Shown here: piece after piece, positions 8,113 through 15,118 of the stretch
Numbering within the stretch: the first letter of the stretch is position 1
How the letters are laid out: each line of letters begins with the position of its first letter
Position numbers and translations under genes: made by a program
The notes under the pieces: model-generated
Told to the model about the DNA's origin: nothing
The model's database searches: none
What the model saw: only the letters and a program-made list of their open reading frames with translations
Source: Micromonospora endophytica
GTDB taxonomy: Bacteria; Actinomycetota; Actinomycetes; Mycobacteriales; Micromonosporaceae
Assembly: GCF_003236305.1 (NCBI RefSeq)
Contig: NZ_POTX01000009.1
Span: forward strand, 1 to 53,508
Length of the DNA: 53,508 nt
Reading direction: 5' to 3'

Positions 8113-9273
8113 TCAGTCCGGCCCCACCCACTCCTGGTCTATCACCCGCCCGTCGGTCGCTTCGATCGCCGCTGCGTATACCTCAAGAACCCGGCGGGCA
8201 ACCACGGGCCAGTCGAAATTCGCCACCACCTGGTCGCCGCAGGCGGTCAACTCCGCCCGTTGGTCCGGATCGTCCAGCAGTTCGGCGATCGTCCGTCGCA
8301 GCGCCACCGCGTCACCGGTGGGGAACAACCGCCCGGCCCGGCCGCCGTCGAGCACCCGGCGGAAAGCGTCGAGGTCGCTGGCGACGACAGTGGTGCCGGC
8401 GGCCAGCGCCTCGGTGAGGATCATGCCGAACGACTCGCCGCCGGTGTTGGGTGCGACGTACAGATGCACGCTGCGCAGCATGCGCGCCTTCTCCGGCTCG
8501 GGTACCAGACCGAGGAAGGTGACCCGGTCCCGCAGGTCGGCCGGAAACCTGTCGAACAGGTCGTCCGGGTCGCCGGGGCCGGCGACCAGCAGGCGCAGTC
8601 CGGGCCGCTGCCGGGCCAGCTCGACGAAGGCGTCGCGCAGGATCGGGAACCCCTTGCGGGGCTCGGTGAAGCGACCCAGGAAGCCGAGGGTGCCGCCGCT
8701 GCTCGCGGTCACCTCCCCCGGCCAGCCGGGCAGCGGCTCGACGCCTGCGTACTTCGCCACCGCCACCCCGTTCGGGATCTCCACCGCGCCGCCGTCGAGG
8801 TGCTCGACCTGCACCTTGCGGGCCAGCGCGCTCACCGCGATCCGTGCGGTGATCCGCTCCAGCAGGATCTGGAGCATGCCCTGGGCCGCCGACAGCACCC
8901 GGGATCGGGTCATCGCGGTGTGGAAGGTGGCCACCACCGGTCCTCGGGCGGAGAGCACGGCGAGCATGGACAGGCTCAACGTCAGCGGCTCGTGCACGTG
9001 CAGCACGTCGAAGTCGCCACGGGTGATCCAGCGGCGGACCCGGGCGGTGGAGACAGGGCCGAACGCGATCCGGGCCACCGAGCCGTTGTACGGCAGCGGC
9101 ACCGCCCGCCCGGCCGGCACCACGTACGGCGGCAGCGGCGAGTCCTCGTCCGCCGGGGCGAGCACACTCACCTCGTGACCCAGCCCGATCAACGCCTCGG
9201 CGAGGTCCATGACGTGGTTCTGCACGCCGCCCGGGACGTCGAAGGAGTACGGGCAGACGATGCCGATCCGCAT
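8113..9273 (-). CDS. pimA: Phosphatidyl-myo-inositol alpha-mannosyltransferase (GT4)
   Basis: This 386-residue GT-B glycosyltransferase transfers mannose from GDP-mannose to phosphatidylinositol, the first PIM step, on the inner face of the membrane. The N-terminus MRIGIVCPYSFDVPGGVQNHV carries the glycine-rich acceptor loop; HVHEPLTLSLSMLAV and TFHTAMTRSR follow. The C-terminal domain shows GTLGFLGRFTEPRKGFPIL and the GT4 EX7E region GGESFGMILTEALAAGTTVVASD. It lies 14 bases downstream of patA in the conserved pgsA-patA-pimA order. Confidence 0.95.
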   Translation of the reverse strand: MRIGIVCPYSFDVPGGVQNHVMDLAEALIGLGHEVSVLAPADEDSPLPPYVVPAGRAVPLPYNGSVARIAFGPVSTARVRRWITRGDFDVLHVHEPLTLSLSMLAVLSARGPVVATFHTAMTRSRVLSAAQGMLQILLERITARIAVSALARKVQVEHLDGGAVEIPNGVAVAKYAGVEPLPGWPGEVTASSGGTLGFLGRFTEPRKGFPILRDAFVELARQRPGLRLLVAGPGDPDDLFDRFPADLRDRVTFLGLVPEPEKARMLRSVHLYVAPNTGGESFGMILTEALAAGTTVVASDLDAFRRVLDGGRAGRLFPTGDAVALRRTIAELLDDPDQRAELTACGDQVVANFDWPVVARRVLEVYAAAIEATDGRVIDQEWVGPD

Positions 9274-9286
9274 TACGCCCGTCCCC

Positions 9287-10165
9287 TCAGTCCAGCCACA
9301 TCCGCTGCAACATGTGCCAGTCTTGCGGATGCCGGGCGATGCCCGCCGCGAGACCGTCGGCGATCCGCTGGGTCAGCGACCGCACCCGTGCGTCAAGCGT
9401 GCCCTCCTGCGGACCGGGCACCGGCAGCGGGCCCTCGATCGAGGCGCACGCCGCGTCCGGTTCGTACCACATCGAGGTGACGTAGAGCGGCGCGCCGGTG
9501 CGCAGGGCGAGCAGGGCCGGGCCGGCCGGCATCCGGGTCCGGCCGTCGAAGAACTCCACCTCCACGCCCCGGGCGGAGAGGTCCCGGTCGGCGAGCAGCG
9601 GCACCACCGCCCCGGCGGTCACCCGCTCGGTGAGCACGTCGAGCGGGGGCCGGACGCCTCCGGTGGTGGGCAGGATCTCCATCCCCAGCCGCTCCCGGAA
9701 CGCCACGAACCGCTCGTAGACGCCCTCCGGCTTGAGCCGTTCCATGACGGTGGAGAGCGGCCACTCGTTGGCCACCACCCACGCGCCGGCCATGTCCCAG
9801 TTGCCGGCGTGCGGCAACGCCACCACCGCACCCCGTCCGGCCGCCACGTCGGCGGCGAGCAGTTCGGCGCCGTCCAGCCGGAACCCGGCGAGAACCTGTT
9901 CCCGGCTCAGCGCCGGCAGCCGGAACGCCTCCATCCAGTACCGGGCGTACGAGCGCATCCCTCGCCGGACCAGTTCGTCCAGCTCGTCCTCGGGCAATTC
10001 CGGCCCGACGACGCGCCGCAGGTTGGCCCGCAGCCGGGTGACGCCGGCGCCCCGACGCCGGTGGGCCCGGTCCGCGACCGCGTTGAACGCGGTAGCCGCG
10101 ACCGGTCGGGGCAGCGCGCGGACCAGCCGCCAGCCGGCGATGAAGCCGAGTTCGGTGAGGTTCAC
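9287..10165 (-). CDS. patA: Phosphatidylinositol mannoside acyltransferase (LpxL/HtrB-like)
   Basis: This 292-residue protein belongs to the lauroyl/myristoyl acyltransferase family. The catalytic HX4D motif is His119-AGNW-Asp124, preceded by GRGAVVALP. A later conserved stretch is VVPLLADRDLSARGVEVEFFDGRTRMPAGPALLALRTGAPLYV. In mycobacteria the orthologue adds palmitate to the 6-position of the PIM mannose. It is 14 bases from both neighbours, so it is cotranscribed with pgsA and pimA. Confidence 0.93.
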   Translation of the reverse strand: MNLTELGFIAGWRLVRALPRPVAATAFNAVADRAHRRRGAGVTRLRANLRRVVGPELPEDELDELVRRGMRSYARYWMEAFRLPALSREQVLAGFRLDGAELLAADVAAGRGAVVALPHAGNWDMAGAWVVANEWPLSTVMERLKPEGVYERFVAFRERLGMEILPTTGGVRPPLDVLTERVTAGAVVPLLADRDLSARGVEVEFFDGRTRMPAGPALLALRTGAPLYVTSMWYEPDAACASIEGPLPVPGPQEGTLDARVRSLTQRIADGLAAGIARHPQDWHMLQRMWLD

Positions 10166-10178
10166 CGGCGGGTGCCGC

Positions 10179-10811
10179 TCACCGCTGGCCGCCCGGCACG
10201 TCTACCTGCTGGGCCTGCTGGTACACGTGCCGCATCCGCTGACCCACCGTGAACAGCGACACCGCCGCCAACAGCCAGAGCGCGATCGGCAGCGCCGCCG
10301 GGTGGACCAGGGCGGCGAGCAGGCCACCGACGCCGACGATCAGCAGCCGTTCGGTACGTTCGGCGACGCCGACGTTGGCGCTCATGCCGAGCCCCTCGGC
10401 GCGGGCCTTGACGTACGAGACCAGTCCGCCCGCGGCCAGGCAGATCAGCGCGGCGGCCATGCCGGCCCGGTCGCCCTCGCTGGCCAGATAGAAGGCGACC
10501 GCGCCGAACACCGCGCTGTCGGCCACCCGATCCATGCTGGAGTCGAGAAATGCGCCGAACCGGGTGGAGCCGCCGCTCATCCGGGCCATCGTGCCGTCGA
10601 GCAGGTCGGTGAGCGCGAAGACCGTCACGATCAGCGCACCGGCGACCAGATGGCCGCGGGCACCGAAGCCGAGCGCACCGACGAGCACGCCGATGGTGCC
10701 CGCGACGGTGACCGCGTTGGGGGACACGCCCGCGCGCAGCAGGCTACGGGCGATCGGCTCCACGACGCGGGTCATCCCCGCGCGGGCCGACACTTGGAAG
10801 ATCTTCGCCAT
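10179..10811 (-). CDS. pgsA: Phosphatidylinositol phosphate synthase (CDP-alcohol phosphatidyltransferase)
   Basis: This 210-residue integral membrane enzyme condenses CDP-diacylglycerol with inositol 1-phosphate. The complete CDP-alcohol phosphotransferase motif is visible: Asp69, Asp72-Gly, Ala76-Arg, Gly86, Asp90 and Asp94 (DLLDGTMARM ... FGAFLDSSMD). Several hydrophobic helices surround it. MAKIFQ at 10811 is the family-typical start; upstream in-frame codons add an Arg-rich stretch with no counterpart. It heads the leftward PIM operon and is divergent from the EF-G2 gene. Confidence 0.93.
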   Translation of the reverse strand: MAKIFQVSARAGMTRVVEPIARSLLRAGVSPNAVTVAGTIGVLVGALGFGARGHLVAGALIVTVFALTDLLDGTMARMSGGSTRFGAFLDSSMDRVADSAVFGAVAFYLASEGDRAGMAAALICLAAGGLVSYVKARAEGLGMSANVGVAERTERLLIVGVGGLLAALVHPAALPIALWLLAAVSLFTVGQRMRHVYQQAQQVDVPGGQR

Positions 10812-11053
10812 GGCGGTCCCACGATAACGGTCGGCTGCTGGCCGACGACAGCGCCGGTCCGTGTACAGAGGGTTGTTTCGGTCCGCCATCGGGTGTGAGA
10901 TCGAGCCAGCAAGTGATCCGGCTCACCCGACCGCCCGTTGATCGCCCGGTCCGGAACGTTGCACCGGAGGATATCGCCGCAGTACCCGTCCGGGCCGCAT
11001 CCCCGTCGCGCGCGGCGGTCGCCACCACCACCGGCTTGAGGGAGGTGCGCCCG

Positions 11054-13198
11054 ATGGCGCAGAGGAATCACGACAAGGGGGTCACCGGCGCACCTGCGGT
11101 GACCGATCCGGCGAAGATCCGCAACGTGGTGCTGGTCGGGCACTCCGGGGCGGGCAAGACCACACTTGTCGAGGCGCTGCTCGCGGCGACCGGCACGATC
11201 ACCCGCGCCGGCTCGATCGCCGACGGCAACACCGTCTGCGACCACGACCCGGCGGCCGTACGCCAACAGCGGTCGGTCTCGCTGGCCTGCGCTCCGTTGT
11301 GGCACGACGGGTTCAAGGTCAACCTGCTGGACACGCCCGGCTACGCCGACTTCGTCGGTGAGCTGCGGGCCGGCCTACGCGCCGCGGACGCCGCACTCTT
11401 CGTGGTCTCCGCCGTCGACGGGATGGACGCGGCCACCGCCGCGCTCTGGGAGGAGTGCGCGGCTGTCGACATGCCCCGGGCGGTCGCGGTCTCCCGGCTG
11501 GACCATCCCCGCGCCGACTTCGACGAGGCGGTGGCGCTGTGCCAGCGGGTCTTCGGTGACAACGTGCTCCCGCTCTACCTGCCGATGCTCGGCGACGACG
11601 GGATCTCCACCGTCGGTCTGCTCGGTCTGATCACCCGTCGGGTCTTCGACTACACGGGTGGTCTGCCGCCGCTGGTGCGCGAGCCCGACCCGGAGCACCT
11701 GCCGGCCATCGCTGAATCCCGGGACGAGCTGATTGAGGGGATCATCGCCGAGAGCGAGGACGAGACCCTGATGGACCGCTACCTCGGTGGCGAGGAGATC
11801 GGCACCGATCTGCTGATCGAGGATCTGGAGAAGGCCGTCGCCCGGGGGCACTTCTATCCGGTGGTGCCGGTCTGTGCGGAGACCGGCGTCGGGTTGGACG
11901 CCCTGCTGGAGGTGCTCACCGCCGGCTTCCCGTCGCCGCCGGAGCACGCACTGCCCGCGGTCACCGGGGTGGATGGTTCGCCCCGCCCGCCGCTGACCTG
12001 CGACCCGGCCGGTCCGCTTGTCGCCGAGGTGGTCAAGACCACGATCGACAGGCACGTCGGGCGGGTCTGTGTGGTCCGCGTCTTCTCCGGCACCCTGCGG
12101 CCCGAGCAGACGGTGCACGTCTGTGGGCACGGTCTGGCCGACCGTGGCCACCCGGACCACGACGCCGACGAGCGGATCGCCCACCTCTACAGCCCGCTCG
12201 GGGCCACGCTGCGCGAGGTCGGTGTCGCGGTGGCCGGTGACATCTGCGCGATCACCAAGTCCGGCAGCGCGGAGACCGGCGACACCATCTCCGCCAAGGA
12301 CGACCCGTTGCTCATCGCACCGTGGGAGATGCCGGAGCCACTGCTGCCGGTGGCGATCGTGGCGAAGTCCCGCTCGGACGAGGACGCTCTGGCCCGCAAC
12401 CTGGCCCGGTTGGTGGCCGGTGACCCGACCATGCGGCTGGAACGCAACCCGGACACCCACCAGTTGGTGCTCTGGTGCATGGGCGAGGCCCACGCCGATG
12501 TGGTCCTCGACCGGCTGCGCGCCGGCGGGGTGGAGTTGGACACCGAGCCGGTCAAGGTGGCGTTGCGGGAGACCCTGGCCGCGCCCGCCCGTGGGCATGG
12601 CCGGCACGTCAAGCAGTCCGGCGGGCACGGTCAGTACGCCGTCTGCGACATCGAGGTGGAGCCGCTGCCGCGCGGTGCCGGTTTCGAGTTCGTCGACCGG
12701 GTGGTCGGCGGCTCGGTGCCGCACAACTACATCCCCTCCGTGGAGAAGGGGGTGCGCGCCCAGATGGAACGCGGTCTGGTCGCCGGCCATCCGGTGGTGG
12801 ACCTGCGGGTGACCCTTGTCGACGGCAAGGCGCACAGCGTGGACTCCTCCGACGCGGCGTTCCAGACCGCCGGTGCGCTGGCGTTGCGCGACGCCGCCGA
12901 GCAGGGCCAGCCGACGCTGCTGGAACCGATCGACGAGGTGACCGTACGGGTGCCCGACGGCAACGTGGGCACGGTGATGGGCGACCTGTCCGGTCGGCGC
13001 GGCCGGGTGCTCGGCACCGAACCGGACCCGGACACCGAGGGACGCACCCTGATCCGCGCCGAGGTACCCGCCCTGGAACTGCTGCGCTACGCCGTCGAGC
13101 TGCGCGCGATGACCGCCGGCGCCGGCACCTTCCGCCGCCACTTCCTCCGCCACGACCCCCTCCCCGACCACCCGACCACCACCCACCAACGTGGTTGA
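11054..13198 (+). CDS. Elongation factor G-like GTPase (EF-G2 / FusA2 type)
   Basis: This protein of about 714 residues has all EF-G domains. G1 is GHSGAGKTTLVE and G3 is DTPGYADF. G4 is degenerate: SRLD instead of NKxD. Domain IV has SGGHGQYAVCDIEVEPLPRGAGFEF and domain V has PDGNVGTVMGDLSGRRGRVLG. The family is a non-essential EF-G paralogue with weak or altered translocation activity, and its role is uncertain. GGAGG sits 8 bases before the ATG. A homologue next to pgsA is also found in Streptomyces. The stop codon TGA shares bases with the GATC at the left end of the IS30 element. Confidence 0.92.
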   Translation: MAQRNHDKGVTGAPAVTDPAKIRNVVLVGHSGAGKTTLVEALLAATGTITRAGSIADGNTVCDHDPAAVRQQRSVSLACAPLWHDGFKVNLLDTPGYADFVGELRAGLRAADAALFVVSAVDGMDAATAALWEECAAVDMPRAVAVSRLDHPRADFDEAVALCQRVFGDNVLPLYLPMLGDDGISTVGLLGLITRRVFDYTGGLPPLVREPDPEHLPAIAESRDELIEGIIAESEDETLMDRYLGGEEIGTDLLIEDLEKAVARGHFYPVVPVCAETGVGLDALLEVLTAGFPSPPEHALPAVTGVDGSPRPPLTCDPAGPLVAEVVKTTIDRHVGRVCVVRVFSGTLRPEQTVHVCGHGLADRGHPDHDADERIAHLYSPLGATLREVGVAVAGDICAITKSGSAETGDTISAKDDPLLIAPWEMPEPLLPVAIVAKSRSDEDALARNLARLVAGDPTMRLERNPDTHQLVLWCMGEAHADVVLDRLRAGGVELDTEPVKVALRETLAAPARGHGRHVKQSGGHGQYAVCDIEVEPLPRGAGFEFVDRVVGGSVPHNYIPSVEKGVRAQMERGLVAGHPVVDLRVTLVDGKAHSVDSSDAAFQTAGALALRDAAEQGQPTLLEPIDEVTVRVPDGNVGTVMGDLSGRRGRVLGTEPDPDTEGRTLIRAEVPALELLRYAVELRAMTAGAGTFRRHFLRHDPLPDHPTTTHQRG

Positions 13199-13200
13199 TC

Positions 13201-13217
13201 ATGAGGTTAGCGGCAGT
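13201..13217 (+). repeat. Left terminal inverted repeat of the IS30 element
   Basis: ATGAGGTTAGCGGCAGT is matched perfectly in inverted orientation at 14383-14399. With the adjacent GATC the pairing extends to 21 bases. Confidence 0.85.
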
Positions 13218-13252
13218 ATCTGATCGGCCCGGTCAAGGGGTGAGTGCAATCG

Positions 13253-14356
13253 TTAGGCAGTGATGAGTTGTGCGAGGCGTTGGGCTGGGGTGTCCCAGCC
13301 CAACGTTTCGCGGGGTCGGGTGTTGAGTTCGTGGGCGACTTCGTCCAGGCCGGTCTGGTCGATGGTGCGGAAGTCGTAGCTGCTCTTGGGGAAGTACTGG
13401 CGTAGCAGGCCGTTGGTGTTCTCGTTGCTGCCGCGTTGCCAGGGGCTGTGGGGGTCGCAGAAGTAGACCGGGCAGCCGGTGGCGATGGTGAACACCGGGT
13501 GGGTGGCCATCTCCGCGCCTTGGTCCCAGGTCAGTGACCGGCGTAGGTGCGCCGGCATTCGGGTGGCCAGGGTGGTGAGCACGTCGATGACGGCTTCACT
13601 GTCGCGGTTGTTGGGCAGTGCGCCGAGCATGACGTATCGGGTGGTGCGTTCGACCAGGGTCACGATCGCTGAGGCGCCGGCCTTGCCGATGACCAGGTCG
13701 CCTTCCCAGTGCCCGGGCACCGCCCGGTCGGCGGCCTCGGCGGGCCGGTTGCTGATGTGCAGATCCCCGATCCAGGGCCGTCGGCTGCGGGCCGCGCCCG
13801 CGGCGCGTGACTGCGGGCGCCGCTGGGTGCGTCCGGACCGTAGCGCCACCTGCCGGGTCAGCTCTGCCCGCAGGTTGCCCCGCGACTGCACGTAGATCGC
13901 CTGGTAGATCGTCTCGTGGGACACCTGCAACTCCGGACGGTCGGCGTACGTGGCCCGTAACCACGCGGCGATCTGTTTCGGAGACCACCTACGCGCCAGT
14001 TTCCCCGCCACCGCGCCCCGCAGCCGCGTGCCCGGCCGAAGCTTCGACGCCTTCGGCCGCCGTCGGGCCGCGTCAGCCCGCCGCTGCGCCCACTGCGCCT
14101 GATACCCCCACCGATACGGCCGACGAGCCCGCCCGGGCGGCAACGACCGCCCGAGCGGATTCTTCGTCCCGTGCCGCGCACTGTTGTTCCGCGCCACCTC
14201 CCGCGACACCGTGCACACCGGCACCCCGAGGATCCCCGCGATCTGCGAGATCGTCCGCCCCGAAGCCCACAGATGCTCCAACACCTGCCGATGCCCGAAC
14301 GTCAACACACCCGGCCTCGCCACCAGCACCTCCAGCCCAACCAAGATCAGTTGCAC
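13253..14356 (-). CDS. IS30-family transposase
   Basis: This 367-residue transposase has an N-terminal helix-turn-helix (LTFGHRQVLEHLWASGRTISQIAGILGVP and TVSREVARN, residues 18-57). A second DNA-binding region is around WSPKQIAAWLR and SHETIYQAIY. The C-terminal DDE core is complete: Asp in GHWEGDLVIG, Asp in LTWDQGAEMA, and Glu in PHSPWQRGSNENTNGLLRQYFPK. No frameshift or stop interrupts it, so it should be functional. The true start may be slightly downstream of the first Met. Confidence 0.95.
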   Translation of the reverse strand: MQLILVGLEVLVARPGVLTFGHRQVLEHLWASGRTISQIAGILGVPVCTVSREVARNNSARHGTKNPLGRSLPPGRARRPYRWGYQAQWAQRRADAARRRPKASKLRPGTRLRGAVAGKLARRWSPKQIAAWLRATYADRPELQVSHETIYQAIYVQSRGNLRAELTRQVALRSGRTQRRPQSRAAGAARSRRPWIGDLHISNRPAEAADRAVPGHWEGDLVIGKAGASAIVTLVERTTRYVMLGALPNNRDSEAVIDVLTTLATRMPAHLRRSLTWDQGAEMATHPVFTIATGCPVYFCDPHSPWQRGSNENTNGLLRQYFPKSSYDFRTIDQTGLDEVAHELNTRPRETLGWDTPAQRLAQLITA

Positions 14357-14382
14357 TGAAGCCTAGAAACCGCCTCTCTGGA

Positions 14383-14399
14383 ACTGCCGCTAACCTCAT
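14383..14399 (-). repeat. Right terminal inverted repeat of the IS30 element
   Basis: ACTGCCGCTAACCTCAT is the exact reverse complement of the left end at 13201-13217. It is followed by GATC at 14400-14403, which is also present just outside the left end. Confidence 0.85.
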
Positions 14400-14424
14400 G
14401 ATCGACGGGGTGGGGGCGGGGGGG

Positions 14425-14904
14425 TTAGGACCAGGTGTGGGAGAGGGTTACTCGGGCTTCGAGTTCGAGGAGCTTGATTTTGCGGGGTAGGCCGCCGCCG
14501 AAGCCGACGAGTTTTCCGCCGGCGCCGATGATGCGATGGCACGGCACGATCACCGGAATCGGGTTGCGGTTGCAGGCCACCCCGACCGCGCGGGCCGCAC
14601 CCGGGTCGCCGACCCGCCGGGCCACCTCGCCGTAGGTGAGCATTTCGCCGTACGGGATGCGGGTCATCTCCCGCCACACTGCCCGCTCGAACTCTGAGCC
14701 ACGCGGCACCCTCACCGGAACACCGAACTCGGTCAGCTCACCGGCGAAGTACGCCCGCAACTCCGCCACGGCCTGCCGAGCCACCTCGTCGACCGGCTCG
14801 GCGGTGGCCTCCTCGACCTGACCAAAACGGGTTCCACACACGCTGTCACCATCGGTGGCCACGGAGAAGACCCCGATCGGCGAATCCACGAAAGTCCACC
14901 GCAC
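14425..14904 (-). CDS. ogt: Methylated-DNA--protein-cysteine methyltransferase
   Basis: This 159-residue suicide repair protein removes alkyl groups from O6-alkylguanine. The acceptor is Cys122 in IVPCHRII. It is preceded by the DNA-binding helix TRIPYGEMLTYGEVARRVGDPGAARAVGVACNRNP, which carries the arginine finger, and followed by GKLVGFGGGLPRK. The length is that of Ogt rather than Ada. The gene ends 21 bases from the right flank of the IS30 element and would be convergent with EF-G2 without it. Confidence 0.95.
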   Translation of the reverse strand: MRWTFVDSPIGVFSVATDGDSVCGTRFGQVEEATAEPVDEVARQAVAELRAYFAGELTEFGVPVRVPRGSEFERAVWREMTRIPYGEMLTYGEVARRVGDPGAARAVGVACNRNPIPVIVPCHRIIGAGGKLVGFGGGLPRKIKLLELEARVTLSHTWS

Positions 14905-14960
14905 ACCCCATCATCCCCCACCTCCCTGACCGATGCGATCGCTCTCACCCCCAAGTCATG

Positions 14961-15036
14961 CGCCGATCTTGCACTTTTGGTCGCCTTTTAGTAACTTCTG
15001 CCCCGTTTTGCCGCGACCAAAAGTGCATGATCGGCG
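14961..15036. repeat. Long inverted repeat (24-bp arms, one mismatch)
   Basis: Arms 14961-14984 and 15013-15036 pair over 24 bases with one mismatch; the core is GCACTTTTGGTCGC / GCGACCAAAAGTGC. The loop is 28 bases. It lies in the 214-base gap between ogt and the protease gene, downstream of the protease stop codon. It could end leftward transcription or be a dispersed palindromic element. It is more AT-rich than its surroundings and has no coding content. Confidence 0.7.
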
Positions 15037-15054
15037 GGGAAGAGGGGGAAAGGG

Positions 15055-15101
15055 GGCGCCCGCCGGAGCGGTCCCTGGGTGGGAGCGCTTCGGCGGGCGC
15101 C
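15055..15101 (-). terminator. Hairpin just downstream of the serine protease gene
   Basis: GGCGCCCGCCG (15055-15065) and CGGCGGGCGCC (15091-15101) pair perfectly over 11 bases, with an inner AGCG/CGCT stem. It starts 18 bases after the protease stop codon on the minus strand. There is no U-tract. It is probably the terminator of the protease gene, followed by the longer inverted repeat at 14961-15036. Confidence 0.55.
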
Positions 15102-15118
15102 GGGGTTGTTCAGGTGCC

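Larger units (their letters stand above)
13201..14399 (-). mobile_element. Complete IS30-family insertion sequence
   Basis: The element is about 1.2 kb with perfect 17-base terminal inverted repeats (ATGAGGTTAGCGGCAGT) and one intact transposase gene. GATC flanks both ends (13197-13200 and 14400-14403). Because GATC is palindromic, it could be a 4-base target duplication or an extension of the inverted repeats to 21 bases. The element lies in the short gap between the convergent EF-G2 and ogt genes. Intact ends and reading frame suggest a recent, possibly active insertion. Confidence 0.88.

Noticed and set aside
11375..13189. 604-codon minus-strand frame
   Set aside because: Shadow of the EF-G2 gene with biased composition.
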